Position numbers and translations under genes: made by a program
Shown here: one piece after another, positions 23,730-35,321 of the stretch
Position numbering within the stretch: the stretch's first letter is position 1
Layout of the letters: the number at the start of each line of letters is the position of its first letter
Notes under the pieces: model-generated
What the model was told of the DNA's origin: nothing
Database searches by the model: none
What the model saw: the letters and a program-made list of their open reading frames with translations, nothing else
NCBI GenBank assembly: GCA_015501055.1
Contig: JADNYV010000002.1
Coordinates: 744,001-808,000 of the forward strand
Length of the DNA stretch: 64,000 nt
Reading direction: 5' to 3'
From: Mucidula mucida
Lineage: Eukaryota; Basidiomycota; Agaricomycetes; Agaricales; Physalacriaceae

Positions 23730-24874
23730 ATGCAGTCGAGTTCTCGTGCTATTGGTCTGCCGAGCGGACCAGGTCGCGCTCGTTCCCGCACTAGAAACGA
23801 ACCTGATCGTCCTCACGATCGCGCTCCCTCCTTGCCTCGCCAAGTTCGTCCTCAAAAGTCAGCGCCTTCTATACGCAGGGAACGCAGTATTGCCCCGCCT
23901 ATACCTCGCCAACATACTCATAACCCATCCTATCATCGTTCAGCTGATACCGAATCGTATCGCTCGTCTCATGATTCTGCATCATCTGTCTCTTCTCGCT
24001 CTCTTTTCGACCACGCCCGGTCGGGCTCTGGTTATGCGTCTTCCGTGACTAGCTATGAGGACGATGATTACCGTCGGGGAAGCTCGAAATCACAGTCGTT
24101 GAGGATTAGGCGTGCTCAACAATCCACCGCAACGGATAGTTATGGTCAGTTCCTGTCATTCTTCTTCGGATCATTGTCCCTCAGTCAGATTCGAAACAGG
24201 ACTAGAACCTTTGCCATCTTCATCGCCTGTTGATGGGATTGGTGGAACCATATGGAACCGCGTTGCAACAGCAGCGAGCGCGTTGACTGTGAATGTTGGA
24301 AAAGCTTGGGCTGCCAATATAACAACTATGGCTGGCGAAGGTTCGTTCTGCGTTCTTGAGTGATGTTGTACTTAGTCCATACCTAGAAACACCTCCTGGT
24401 GAAGAATCACGTCTCACACGAGCAATGAAAGCGTATCACCTCGAGAAAGCTCGTGATCGGTCTGACCTTCCGGCTTGGCTGTTTGATGAGCACGAACGAA
24501 TGCCAAAGTTACGGGTCACTGAGGTACCCGTACCCACGCGTGCGGAAGAGCGAACTACAAAGCCCAGAGGCCTCCGAGACATTTACGAGTCCGCAGCCGC
24601 TACGTCGATCATCTCTGCTCGCCAATCCGAGCAATACAATCCGCACATGGATGATCCAACGCCATCCAAGGCTACAGATCGTCTCAAAGCACTACGGGAT
24701 GCAAAACGCACTGCGTTACGTCCTCAGCACTCTGACAATCATTCTGATGTTCAAGTTGGTGATGATCGAACTGTCGTGCGGAATGTTCAATCCGATGGAC
24801 AACGTCAGAGAGGTCGTATCGGCTTACCATCAGGTCCTGCAATATCTTCTAGGACGCGCCGCCACTACCAATGA
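23730..24874 (+). CDS. Mso1-like Sec1-binding protein (exocytosis), probable
   Basis: ATG at 23730 begins a long arginine/serine/proline-rich, probably disordered N-terminus (about 130 residues). After the first intron the conserved block reads GGTIWNRVATAASALTVNVG, KAWAANITTMAGE, then across a second intron ETPPGEESRLTRAMKAYHLE and KARDRSDLPAWLFDEHERMP. This amphipathic block resembles the Sec1-binding domain of fungal Mso1, which helps SNARE assembly at sites of secretion. The C-terminus carries repeated low-complexity Arg/Asp/Ser sequence and ends RRHYQ with TGA at 24872. The reading is continuous. Family assignment rests on the block alone, so the name is tentative; the exon structure is firm. 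Confidence 0.62.
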
Positions 24875-25249
24875 ATATATTGATTGTGATCGAACACTCG
24901 CCTCTAATTCTGTCCTCACTAATTATGTCTTTCTTGCGCGGGCAGTGTTATCTTTGGCTCAAGTTTTGATGGGAACTATCTTCGGTGTGACGACTGATGG
25001 GGCCGTATGGGATTGGACCCAAAGGAGTGGATGGAGGGGTTGTTCACCACGGATGTGAACGGTATTGAATTTGAGGGTTTTATTGGTCTATCGATGTTAA
25101 TGATTTTATACTGTAGACTGTATGCTGTTACTCTTGTGTTGTTCTGTAGAGTTGGTCCAACTTTTTTTGAGAGCTGTGACGACAGGTGCGACGGACCCCA
25201 CTTTGTTGGAATCGTAGGCATTTGTAGCAACCCGAGGTCTCCGCAAGCG

Positions 25250-25309
25250 GATGGCCAATAGGAGGTGCCGAGGATGCGCCAATGAGGACGGCAGCTCCTA
25301 TTGGCCATC
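25250..25309. promoter_or_regulatory. Palindromic CCAAT-box pair upstream of the secreted cupredoxin gene
   Basis: GATGGCCAATAGGAG (25250-25264) and CTCCTATTGGCCATC (25295-25309) form a perfect 15-bp inverted repeat with a 30-base spacer, which itself contains another CCAAT (25279-25283). CCAAT is the binding site of the fungal HAP/CBC complex. A TATA-like AATAAATA follows at about 25346. The cluster lies about 320 bases before the ATG at 25627. Confidence 0.6.
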
Positions 25310-25626
25310 TGATGTTGCCACCACGACGCTCCGAATACAGACAAGAGAATAAATACCATCGCCGGTGTGAATCCCACACCCATCTTCTTTCCTTCCCCTC
25401 CCTTCACTTTTCGTCTCCTTTCAAAGTCGAGTTGACTCGGCTTCCTTCTTTCGTTCAGCCTTGAGGTTTGTTCTCTTTCGCCAACACTCAACTTCAGCTT
25501 ACCGTCAATAATGCACAGATCACCCTCTTCGATAGAGATTCTGTTCAATTCCTCCAGGGAGGCCAACTTTAGTTTACAGTCCTACGACACTCACACCTCA
25601 ACGGTTTACTCCTTCGTTCTTCCACA

Positions 25627-27296
25627 ATGTTCACGTCCTTGATCGGTGCTACCATCCTTCTCTCTACTTTCGCGGCCGCTTTGCCCAGGCCGGCAGACAG
25701 TGCTCTTGGCGCTGAAGTTGCTGTTTCGGCTGTTGATGGAGTTGTGAAGACTGACACCGTTGAACTTGCTAGGTCTGTCAAACTTTTGATAATCTTATGG
25801 TTTGCATCTAACATCATTGTTTCAGTCAATCTTCCGCTGAAGCCGCTGCCAAGACGGCCGATTCCGCTGCTGCCTACGCTACTCAGGCGTCCTCGTGGGA
25901 CTCGTCATCCAGCTACGACTCGTCCAAGGATTCATCGAAGGATTCGTTCGTCTAGCTATGACTCCTCCAAGGACTCCTCTAGCTATGGGTCCTCCAAGGA
26001 CTCCTCCAGCTATGACTCGGGCAGTGGTTATGACTCTAACAACAAGGACTCCCAAGCTTATGACACTACCACCTCTTCCGCGGCTGCGTGGACAACTACC
26101 ACTGCTGCCGCTCAATCCTACTCGACTCCTTCGTATGGATCGGGAAGCGATAACTGGAACTCGGGCGGCTACGATGACTGTGTTCAACGTATGTCTTGCT
26201 AATCTGCCTCCAATCAGTTACTGATATTCTTTTATAGAATGCCTTGCCTCTTACGGCGGTAACATGGGTTCGGCTATGTACGCGCCTACAGCGACCTCTA
26301 GTGGTGATGCTGCAGGTGGCAATGGTGCAACTCACACGGTCATCGTCGCTCCCAGTCAAGGTGTTCTCCGCTACGTCCCGTTCGCCTTGAACGCGTCGGT
26401 TGGTGACACCATCTTCTTCATGTGGGGCGCCAACAACCACACGGTCACCAAGAGTTCTGCTCTCACGCCTTGCAACAAAACATCGGACGCTCTCTTCGCA
26501 TCAGGAACTCACGACAAGGACTTCACCTGTACGTTTACTTTTCCCTTTACCTCAGCTCAGCATATTCATCTTTTTGCAGTCACACAGGTCGTTAACAGCA
26601 CTGACCCCACCTTCTTCTACTGCGCTACTCCCGGTCACTGCGCCAAGGGAATGTTTGGTATCATGTACGCATTCATTTCTTTTTTTTTGAGGGCGAATGG
26701 TGGTCTTATGTTCTCCCAGCAACCCTCCCAACACTCTGCAAGGTTCTACCTCAGTCGGTGCTATGATGCAATCTGTCGCTGCCAACGTACGTTTCTGTCT
26801 TGGTTTTCCCTAGGGTGTGACAGTTCTGATTGACAGTTGCAGAACTCTGATGTTAAAGCATATGCCGCATACACCACGACCCAAACGGCTGGTACCAGCG
26901 CTGCCAACTGGGGCACCAACATGGATATCGGTTCAATGCCGGAGTGGGCTCATGCTTCCGTCATGGAGAACGTCCTATACACTCGCAACCTCCTCGCCGC
27001 TAACCCCGATATCTTGAAGGATGATGGATCCGTCGACCTTAGCAGCATGAGCACCACCCCCATGATGATCCCCGCTGATGTCACCGCTGCTCTCCAGAAC
27101 GCTGCGTCCGCCGATGGTGCGTCAGGCTCCTCTGACTCTGCCGCCGCCACTGGCACTGCTGCTTCGAGCCCCGATGCGGCTGCGTCTACGGGTACGTCCG
27201 AGTCCCAGAGCACCGGCAACGGTGCTGGTAGCTTGGCGGCGTCGAAGATGCTCGTGGTGTTGTCGCTGTCGTTGCTACTGTCTTCTTGCTGTAGAT
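25627..27296 (+). CDS. Secreted serine-rich cupredoxin-domain protein, probably GPI-anchored
   Basis: ATG at 25627 gives a signal peptide (MFTSLIGATILLSTFAAALP). After one intron a Ser/Asp/Lys/Tyr repeat tract follows (SSYDSSKDSS units, about 25905-26050). The cupredoxin domain (26320-26690) reads THTVIVAPSQGVLRYVPFAL, VGDTIFFMWGANNHTVTKSS and YCATPGHCAKGMFGIM; it supplies the His, Cys, His and Met expected of a type 1 copper site, though copper binding is not shown. A Ser/Thr/Ala-rich stalk and a hydrophobic end suggest a GPI anchor. Frame problems: one extra T at 25947-25948 interrupts the repeat tract (TCGTTCGTC where TCGTCGTC would keep SSSSYDSS). At about 27255 one missing G would change the tail to a shorter hydrophobic end with TAG near 27294; without it the frame stays open to 27322. 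A paralogue lies at 54130-55383. Confidence 0.82.
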
Positions 27297-27625
27297 GTGA
27301 GCACTTGGGAAGGGTGGTGTAACTTAAATTTTATCTTGGACTATCATGGACTCGTAGACTAACACCATATACCGTTGATTCCCTCAAGTTCGGACTGTTC
27401 TACTATATCTCCCTACTCGTCGAGTTGTGATCTTTTTTTTACTTTACTTTTTGCTTTGCACTAGCTCCTGCACCCATCTTAGCGGCACTTCTGCAATTTA
27501 CATAGGTAGTCGCCGAATACAAACGGGTTTGACACCTAGTACGCGTGCAACTTAAATTGCAGGCTAACGCTCGCCAACTTTCACAGCACATACGTAGCTA
27601 TTGGACAGCGACGTGATGAACTGCG

Positions 27626-28728
27626 CTAAATCCCGAAGATAGTATCAATTTCATCTGTCTTTTTCCGCTTCTTGGGCTTCTCATGTCGCATGTCTTGATC
27701 TCTTTTGATACGTTTCGAGGATGAAACAATAACTACAGTATATTTAGTTCATGTGGTACGAAATCATCAAACCACCTACCTGTTGGTGGATGTAGTACTT
27801 CACAGCTTCATCAGGCGTTGGAAGAATCGATGCAACAACGATCTCCGGTTTGGGGTCGATGGATGTCGGAGGATCCTAACAATCAGTCATCTAAATCGAA
27901 TCCACGCAACAGAGATGAGATACGCACCCGCAGAAGAGATATGACCTGGTCGGTCAGTGATAGAGCTTGACACAAATCAGAAAGAAGTGTGTTTGAAAGT
28001 GCATGTATTCGTGAAATTGTAGCAATGAAGAGCACCTGGAACTGAACAAATGCGCCAGACTGCATCGCAAGCGTCAGGTGTCTGAAATGGTTAGTCCTCA
28101 TCATTCAGAAAGAAGCAGAAGCAAACCTGTACGCTTCTTCCAACCGCGAGTGACACTACTGGACGTCGGTATCTCTCTGGGTATATGGTTCGGAGGCGTA
28201 CCTTTGCCAGGAGTTGTGAGATAGCGTTGAGGCGGCCAGATACCAAGGCGACTGAGTCTGTGGCGGGATAATGGGACCATGAGCTCTTAGCTTTTGTCTA
28301 TAGAGAAATTTTCAATGGATATACGATATACATAGCGAACATCATCTTACGAAGTCGTCCAAGGAAGATCAAAAAATGACAGATATAGGCCGTCCACGAA
28401 AGGTGTTATACCGGAGTTAGCGACGCGTTGCGTGTACCGTCGCGCTTCATAGACACGTTTCCAGACTAAAGATGCGGAATGTTGATTTTTCCCTTTATAG
28501 TATAGGCGCTCTAGGATCTCGAGCTCTTCACGATATGCGGCGAAATTTGACTTGAGCTGACGTCTGCATTTCTTGAGATCTTTCAGGATAGAGTCCACAT
28601 AACCGTGAGCACCGATAGGAAGCTGTCCTCGAGGCTGACATTGGAACGACTGAGGTTGGACTTCGCGTCGGTACATGGAGGTTCCGGGTCGAAGGAAAGT
28701 ACATAAGCACAAACAATGCTCGGCACAT
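27626..28728 (-). CDS. NEPRO-like N-terminal domain protein (nucleolar)
   Basis: The conserved block near 28600-28440 (DSILKDLKKCRRQLKSNFAA, LEILERLYYKGKNQHSASLV, WKRVYEARRYTQRV) matches the N-terminal domain of nucleolus and neural progenitor protein, linked in animals to RNase MRP. Later exons give SRLEEAYRHLTLAMQSGAFV and FQVLFIATISRIHALSNTLL. The final exon ends in a basic tail, HEKPKKRKKTDEIDTIFGI, with TAG at 27628-27626; tails of this type are common in nucleolar RNase P/MRP-associated proteins. The start is unclear: the ATG at 28728 and an ATG at 28676 lie in different frames, and the upstream frame (RNLHVPTRSP) reads well but needs one base to join the conserved block. The exact function in fungi is inferred. 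Confidence 0.65.
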
Positions 28729-28966
28729 CCCGCGACCTAGTGGCGTCCACCACTGGAGGCTGATTTCATGTTACGCTTCTGACGTTCGTAATGCCTGTCC
28801 TCACAATGAAAGACGCCGATGAGGATTCTTGTTGGTTTTCAACACGGAGTGACCCATGGCGATTTGGACTAGTTTGGACTTGGATTTCCGGTCTTGCGCG
28901 AGTGCCGAAAGAACGCGTCCTACGCTTTGAATTAGCATATAACAGTAGATTTTACGGTGATACGAT

Positions 28967-29781
28967 GCCACAGACAGGTTTGAAGCTACTCCTCAGTGGT
29001 GCAACTGGAGCAGGTCAGTAGGTTATCGGTCTCCGTACTATCTAGCACAGGACTGACCTGCCTCTTCATGGGTAGTCAAATACTTCGCTCCGCCTTGGCA
29101 GACCCAGTCGTTGCTTCCATCACGATTCTGACTTTGCCCAGCTGGGTACGACAACAAGTACACTCGAGTTGTGGTCTTGTCTGAATTTCCTGCATTATCC
29201 GGAAAATGTCCGCGCAGAAATTACAGGACATGACGCGTTTATCTGGGCTCTTGGATGCTCCTCTGTTGGGATGTCAGAGGCAGACTATACCAAAGTCACT
29301 TATGATTACGTCGTCTCTGTTGTTGAGGCATTGCTGAACGACACAAAACAGCGTTCGATGGGCAACCCCTTCCGATTCGTGTTCATTTCAGGACAAGGCT
29401 CAGATCCACAGGAAAAGAACATTCAAATGTTTCGCAACATCAAAGTGTGTTCTGTGTAATACTGGTGTAATATCTGAGTCTTTTCGACTTGTCGTAATGC
29501 GGGACTGAAAAGTATCTGACCAGTCTTCTACCGTCCTCGATGATTCAAGCTTCGGTGGTGCGCCCGGGGTATTTCTTTCCATCACATCCGGTAGACCGGT
29601 CACACACTCGGGGCGCTAGAGCGCAGTAAGCGCGCGTAGCTGACCACATCTTTACTCCTCTATTCAGAGGCCCTTTGTCTTGAAAACATGAGTCTTTGCT
29701 GTGGAACTAACGAAAGGAACGTGGGGCGAATCGCGTACATTCACCAACACTGAGATGAGGAAGCTACTCGCGAGCGTTTAG
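28967..29781 (+). pseudogene. NAD(P)-binding Rossmann (epimerase-like) protein with disrupted frame
   Basis: ATG at 28967 opens MPQTGLKLLLSGATGAG, a Rossmann glycine motif. Next exons give SQILRSALADPVVASITILT, then HYPENVRAEITGHDAFIWAL, SSVGMSEADYTKVTYDYVVS and GNPFRFVFISGQGSDPQEKN. Downstream pieces ASVVRPGYFFPSHP and FAVELTKGTWGESRTFTNTE complete the family's usual length, ending with TAG near 29781. Between 29138 and 29190 the frame shifts twice without a usable intron, and past 29600 in-frame stops appear (TAA after RGARAQ, TGA before FAVELTKG), only partly explained by a GTAAGC...TTCAG intron at about 29627-29668. It may be a decaying gene, or a functional one seen through base-calling errors like its neighbours. 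The substrate is unknown. Confidence 0.55.
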
Positions 29782-29919
29782 TCGACTTTAAATTGAATAT
29801 GGAATGCGCACCTTTTGATCCAATCACGCTGACGTGTGGCAGTGAAGCAAGCCGGTGATCTCAAAGTTGTCAACTTGCCTTCGTCGTATTAGCGCGTCTC
29901 CTTTCACCGGACTGCAACA

Positions 29920-32541
29920 ATGTCCACGCCCGGCCAAGATGCCAAATTCTTCCAGCGAGGGAAAATTGAGGTGAGCATGGCGTGCTCTGACCAGGCTCAA
30001 CGGCCGACCTTCTACAGGAATTCAGAGCCGAGCTACATGCAGCCGAGTCGAAAGACAAGAAATTCCAGAAACGCAAGACGGTTTTGAAGAAAATCGTGGC
30101 GAATATAACAATGGGGAACGATAGTGCGTAATTGGATTGTCTCGCGACTAGCAACACTTACCCTCGCATAGTGTCACCATTGTTCACTGACGTTGTGCAA
30201 TGTCTTGGCACACCGCTCCTCGAAATCAAGAAAAGTGAGACTTGAGGGCGCGTCGTACTTTGTCTCCTGACGCTTGTCGATGCAGTGGTGTACCTCTTCC
30301 TCGTCAGCTACGGGCGATCCAAACCAGACTTAATACATCTCGTCATACCCAATTTCCTCCAGGTAGGACACTTATAGGTCCAGCTCTTTCGTCTGACGAT
30401 TATTCCAGGACTGCAATGACAGGAATCCCCTCATACGCGCCCTTGCCATCCGCACAATGTCATACATACCGATACCCGTTGTAACCGACGCTCTTTCTGA
30501 TAACCTACGCCATTCTCTCAAGGATCGCGACCCATACGTCCGCAAGACTGCAGCAATATGCGTTGCCAAACTGTATGCCGCCGATCCTCGAAGAGCTGAG
30601 AAGGGTGGCTTTGTCGAAATGCTACGCGATCTGATGTTGGACACGAATGCAACCGTTGTCGCCAACGCGGTAGCTGCATTGTCAGAGATAGGTGACCGAC
30701 AGGACGGTGTTATATTCAAGCTAAATCTAGCAACAACAAACAAGCTACTCGCGGCTTTGGGAGAAAGTTCCGAGTGCGTCTGCTCTGTCACTGCGTACAC
30801 CATCTCCGACTAATCGGAAACAGATGGGGTCAGATCTATATATTGGACTCTCTGCTACGATATGTGCCCGACCGTTGCGGTGACGCCGAAATACTAGGGG
30901 AACGAATCATCATTCAGCTGCAGCATGCGAATTCAGCGGTAGTTCTGACCACCATAAAGGCTCTCCTCTACCTGATGAACTACATGGAAAACCGCCAACT
31001 AATAGATCACATCTGTAAAAAGATGGGACCGCCATTAGGTTGGAATACTCCAACACTTAAACGAAAGAGTTACTCACAGTCTCCTAGTGACACTTCTATC
31101 CTCCGGGCCAGAGGTCCAGTATGTCGCATTGCGAAATATCCTCCTAATCATTCAGAGAAGACCGGCCGTTCTTAAGAACGATGTTCGTGTGTTCTTCTGC
31201 AAATATAACGACCCTATCTATGTCAAACTGGCCAAACTGGAAATTATGTATCGTCTGGCTCGCGCCGAGAACGCCAATGAAGTTCTAGCGGAACTACAAG
31301 AGTATGTTGTATCTACTGCGCTGACTTCTATTCTTATGGATTTGCAGATATGCATCAGAGGTCGACGTCGATTTTGTTCGTAAAGCCGTTAGGTCAATCG
31401 GCCGACTGGCGATTAAAGTCGAAGCTGCATCAGATAACTGCATACAGGCCCTGTTGGGGCTTATTGAGACGAAGGTGACATACGTCGTACAGGAAGCTGT
31501 GATCGTCATCAAGGACATCTTCCGAAGGTATCCAGGAAAATACGAAGGCATCATACCTACTCTATGCGAGAACCTCGATCTTCTAGATGAACCTGAAGCC
31601 AAGGCAGCTATGGTGTGGATTATTGGAGAGTTTTCGAACATCATCGACAATGCCGATGACCTGCTTGATGATCTATGCTATTCCTACACAGATGAAAGCG
31701 TCGAGGTCAGCCCACTGTCTCGCACGCTTGAGGAGCGTTAACCAGATTTTTTTTTCAGGTGCAACTTGCGCTCCTGACAGCTGTCGTCAAATTGTTCGCA
31801 CACAAGGGCACTCAGGATAAGACGAAGGAGCTCGTCCATAAAGTTCTAAAGTGGGTGACAGAAGAAATCGACAACCCAGACCTTCGAGACCGTGGATTCA
31901 TGTATTGGCGAATGCTTGCCATTAACCCCAGTGCCGCAGGGCAAATCGTGTTAGCAGCCAAACCTCCAATAACCACGGACTCTGATCGAATGGATCGTGG
32001 TGCTCTTGACCAGTTGTTATTACATACGGGAACGTTGGGCAGTATATATCACAAGAATCCGGAGGTCTGTCAATCGAACATGCGCTCTTCAGGCACTGAT
32101 GTTTCATAGACCTTCATACGCGGTGCTGCTGGCAAAGCGTTGAAAGACAGTCCCGCCTTGAACGCTCATTCCAGAGCTGTTCTTGTCCCCCTTACGCGAA
32201 CTCAACTTCCTGGGGGTGCGCCGATAATAGTAGCGGGACCTGGCCCTGTAGAACCTGGGGAGGCGGAGAAGAAGGAGGTGCCTGAGGCTCCAGAATTGCC
32301 CAGCAAGCACGCATCGGAAGTAGACGAGGTCGACGATCTTTTATCGACGTCTCAGCAAGATACTACCAGCGACGACGGGATTATTGACGATGATGACGAT
32401 GATGAACCCAGAGGAGCGGCCAATAACGATCCATACTCAAACCTTGGTGGGGCATTTGGCAACTATTTGGCAGATGAGCCCAAACCAATGCAGGCCGGGA
32501 ATCATAATGGACGCCATGGGGAGGAAGACCTATTGTTCTGA
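29920..32541 (+). CDS. AP-1/AP-2 complex beta subunit (beta-adaptin)
   Basis: The large adaptor subunit of clathrin coats at the Golgi/endosome. ATG at 29920 gives [20 protein letters not shown], then the classic beta-adaptin trunk: [111 protein letters not shown] and [18 protein letters not shown], continuing to [21 protein letters not shown] short acidic hinge ([17 protein letters not shown]) follows, and the protein ends EEDLLF. The length, near 730 residues, fits fungal beta subunits that lack the large C-terminal ear. All introns preserve frame, making it one of the best-supported models here. I did not separate AP-1 from AP-2; the truncated hinge favours AP-1 (Apl2). Confidence 0.93.
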
Positions 32542-32600
32542 TTTATTTTCACTTGATTATGGATTGTCATCATCATGGACTAGATATTATAGTCACACAG

Positions 32601-33632
32601 TCAAGGAGAAGGTGAAAGAGCGCTTTTGATACTATGCAGCATGCTCTCCTTTGGGCGGAGAGAATTGTAATGCTGGAAAATGCGACGTTAGGGCTGCGTT
32701 AAAATCAATAAGTATGATTACTCGCCTCGCCCAGTCCGTACATTCGGCGATGATAACTGATACGCAGGGCCCTCTTAATATGGATGTCGTCAGTATTGGA
32801 ACCAGACGGATCATGTACAACAACAGGTGGAACGCCACCTTGAATGACGTGTATTGGAACGTTATAGGCGCGGCTGAGGGCCTGAATCTCTGGCTCGCCG
32901 CCCCATACACCGGTATCGCGTATTGCCACACAGTACTGTTCATACTGCTTAATTGACATGAGACCAGCAGTGTTGGCACCCTCGGTATCTTCGCCTCCAG
33001 TAGATGGGAGGAAGGGTAAGAAGTCATCAACGTGCTCCCACATGTATGTTGAAGCGACATAGCGGATTGAAGCATAGTCGGCTTCCGACGGAGATAGAAT
33101 ACCAAGAAGAGCAAGCTGGTCAGCAATGGCCGAGAACAGACAGTGACCATCGGGGTTTATCTAGCAGCGTTTAACATCAACACGGCGCGACAAAAAAGGG
33201 ACAACCAACTTCGTATATCTCAACACCCAGTGAGTTGCACGTCTTTTTGATAGAGGTCTCCTCTTCCTTTGCTTCGAGCTCCAGCTTTGCTGTGTACTCG
33301 GGATTGTCTGGGGTATACGAATTCTCCATCGCAGCTGCCTTTCTAGCCTAAGGACGGTGAATGTGCGCACAAAACGCGCTTAGATGCCTTACCTGTCTTT
33401 CCTTGAATCTCTCTTTTGAGCTCTTTCCGGAATTGACATCAGCCTCTCGCTTTTCCTGCATTTCTTGCAACACAGTGGAAGATTCAGCCTGGACTGTTTC
33501 ATTGCGCGAATCCAAGCTAGCGAGCAAGTCGTCCATGAGATCATCATCGTCCTCTGGTGTAATCTGCGGTGGTGGTGGATCATTTCGTGGCGACAATGCC
33601 TTCTTTACTCTTGCTCGTTTCGAACCGGCCAT
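32601..33632 (-). CDS. OTU-domain deubiquitinase (OTUD6/Otu2 family)
   Basis: ATG at 33632 starts MAGSKRARVKKALSPRND and a coiled-coil, lysine/glutamate-rich N-terminal half (LQEMQEKREADVNSGKSSKE). The OTU protease domain includes INPDGHCLFSAIADQL with the catalytic Asp and Cys, MSIKQYEQYCVAIRDTGVWG, EIQALSRAYNVPIHVIQGG and ISYHRRMYGLGE. The catalytic His comes in HYNSLRPK, encoded by a last exon starting at 32672. Joining it requires an intron with a GC donor (GCGAGT at 32725) and CAG acceptor (32673), 53 bases long. Without it the protein ends ASNHTY and lacks the His. The stop is TGA at 32603-32601. Yeast Otu2 and human OTUD6B act on ribosome-associated ubiquitin; the same role is inferred here. 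Confidence 0.85.
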
Positions 33633-33738
33633 GGTTGGATGGAAGATGGAAATGGAAATCCGAATCTTATCTAGGTCGATCATCCGGTGACCTCATCGAG
33701 AAAAGTTCACTGCTTGACTCAGCTTTGTTCTTACCATC

Positions 33739-35170
33739 ATGCCTGCTTTGACGCGTATTCCTCTGCTTTTCGTGTGTCTACAGCCAATCGCTAAGCTTAC
33801 AAGTGTTCTAACAACTGCTAGGGCACTATGACTATGGGCTTTCCCGGGGTGGACTACGCGAGGAACACCGATCCCAAGGAATGCCAGGAAATTCTGGACA
33901 TCTTTTTCAGTCATGGCCATACAGAGCTCGACACTGCACGGGTATACGCCTCTGGAACCACAGAGCAGGTTGGTGCGGTCTGGTATAGTGTAGTTTCAGC
34001 AAACTGACATTGACTATAGCTGCTTTCTCAGTTAGATCTGAAGAATGCCACTATCGATACCAAGTTGGCATGCCTCTTCTTCCTCACACCTCAACTAAAC
34101 GTGCATAATCAGAGTCATGCCAAGGGAGCCTGGGGATCATCTTCCGGAGAAATTGCGAAGTACTTTCCTGACTTCGTTAGAGGCCTTGAAGCGCTCGAAA
34201 GTCCGCGTACTGTACCTTCATGCGCCGGACAGGAGCGTCCCTTTTGAGGATACGCTAAAAGAGGTGGACAAGTTGTACAAGGAGGGCTTATTGTACGTGG
34301 CGTTCCTATCGATTGACTGACTGCCTATTCACGAACGCTATTTCATTAGTGAAATCTTTGGCCTGAGCAACTTTGCAGCCTGGGAGGTATGTTGTGGGCT
34401 GACTGATTCTGACGCTTTCTAATCATGTCCACCAGGTGGCTGAAGTTGTGGGAATCTGTAATGCCAATAACTACGTTTCACCCAAGATTTACCAGGTGTA
34501 CGTTCCAATCGATTCTTCCAAGCTCCATACTTAGTGTTTATTCTCATTCGTCATTTCAGTATGTACGTGCCTTATTTCTAGCATCAGTGTGCGACTGGAA
34601 CACAACTCTCAGGTATAACGCGATAACCAGGGACATGGAAGCGGAACTTCTCCCATGTGCGAGGAAGTTTGGTATCCGTCTTGTGATATACAACCCTCTT
34701 GCGTAAGTCTTAAGTGTTCCTTGGTTATCTGCCTAATCAATTTGAAGAGGTGGTATCTTTGCTGGCAAGATCCAGAAAGTGGACGAGACTCCGACAGATG
34801 GACGCTTTGGCCAGTCAAACATGGGAAAGATGTATCGCGCTCGTTACCTAAATGAGGGCTACCTGAAGGCAGTTGAATTGCTCAACCGTGTCGCTGTCAG
34901 TACCTCGGCTCTCCATATTCCAGTTTCTCATATTCCGTCCAGACAGAGCACAATCTCCGACTTACGGAGATCGCACTACGCTGGTGTCAACATCACTCCA
35001 AATTGTTGCCGGAAGATGGAATCATTCTGGGAGCTAGTAGCGCGACTCAATTGAAAGACAATTGTGAAGATAGCGAGAAGGGGCCGCTCCCTGATGCTGT
35101 TGTTGATGCACTTGATGAAGCGAATCGGATTGTGATTGCCCATGGCGGTAACCCGCGGTACTGGCGCTAA
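33739..35170 (+). CDS. Aldo-keto reductase, AKR7 (aflatoxin B1-aldehyde reductase) type
   Basis: An NADPH-dependent reductase of aldehydes. ATG at 33739. Conserved sequence: GTMTMGFPGVDY, SHGHTELDTARVYASGTTEQ (Asp and Tyr of the catalytic set), KVRVLYLHAPDRSVPFEDTL, EIFGLSNFAAWE, KFGIRLVIYNPLAGGIFAGK, FGQSNMGKMYRARYLNEGYL, TEIALRWCQHHSKLLPEDGI and GASSATQLKDNCE. It ends GGNPRYWR with TAA at 35168-35170. Nine or so short introns can be placed. One junction is unresolved: between KIYQ (34490) and YNAITRD (34616) relatives have Gly-Met, and here only a tiny exon near 34560 or a base error can account for it. The catalytic Lys/His were not located individually. Confidence 0.85.
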
Positions 35171-35321
35171 ATCAGAGAGCGGGAGACAAAGTAATCGTAG
35201 TCGTGTATATAGTGATTCAATTGAACATCGCAGATGCACAGCCACAGATTGTAAGATGAGCACTTTCCCGGAACAGTCACCTAGCAATCGCTGTTAAAGC
35301 AGCTGTCCACTACCAACCATC

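Noticed and set aside
24976..25566. Long minus-strand open frame of 196 codons
   Set aside because: It overlaps the promoter and 5' untranslated region of the cupredoxin gene, has no family resemblance and no exon-like borders.
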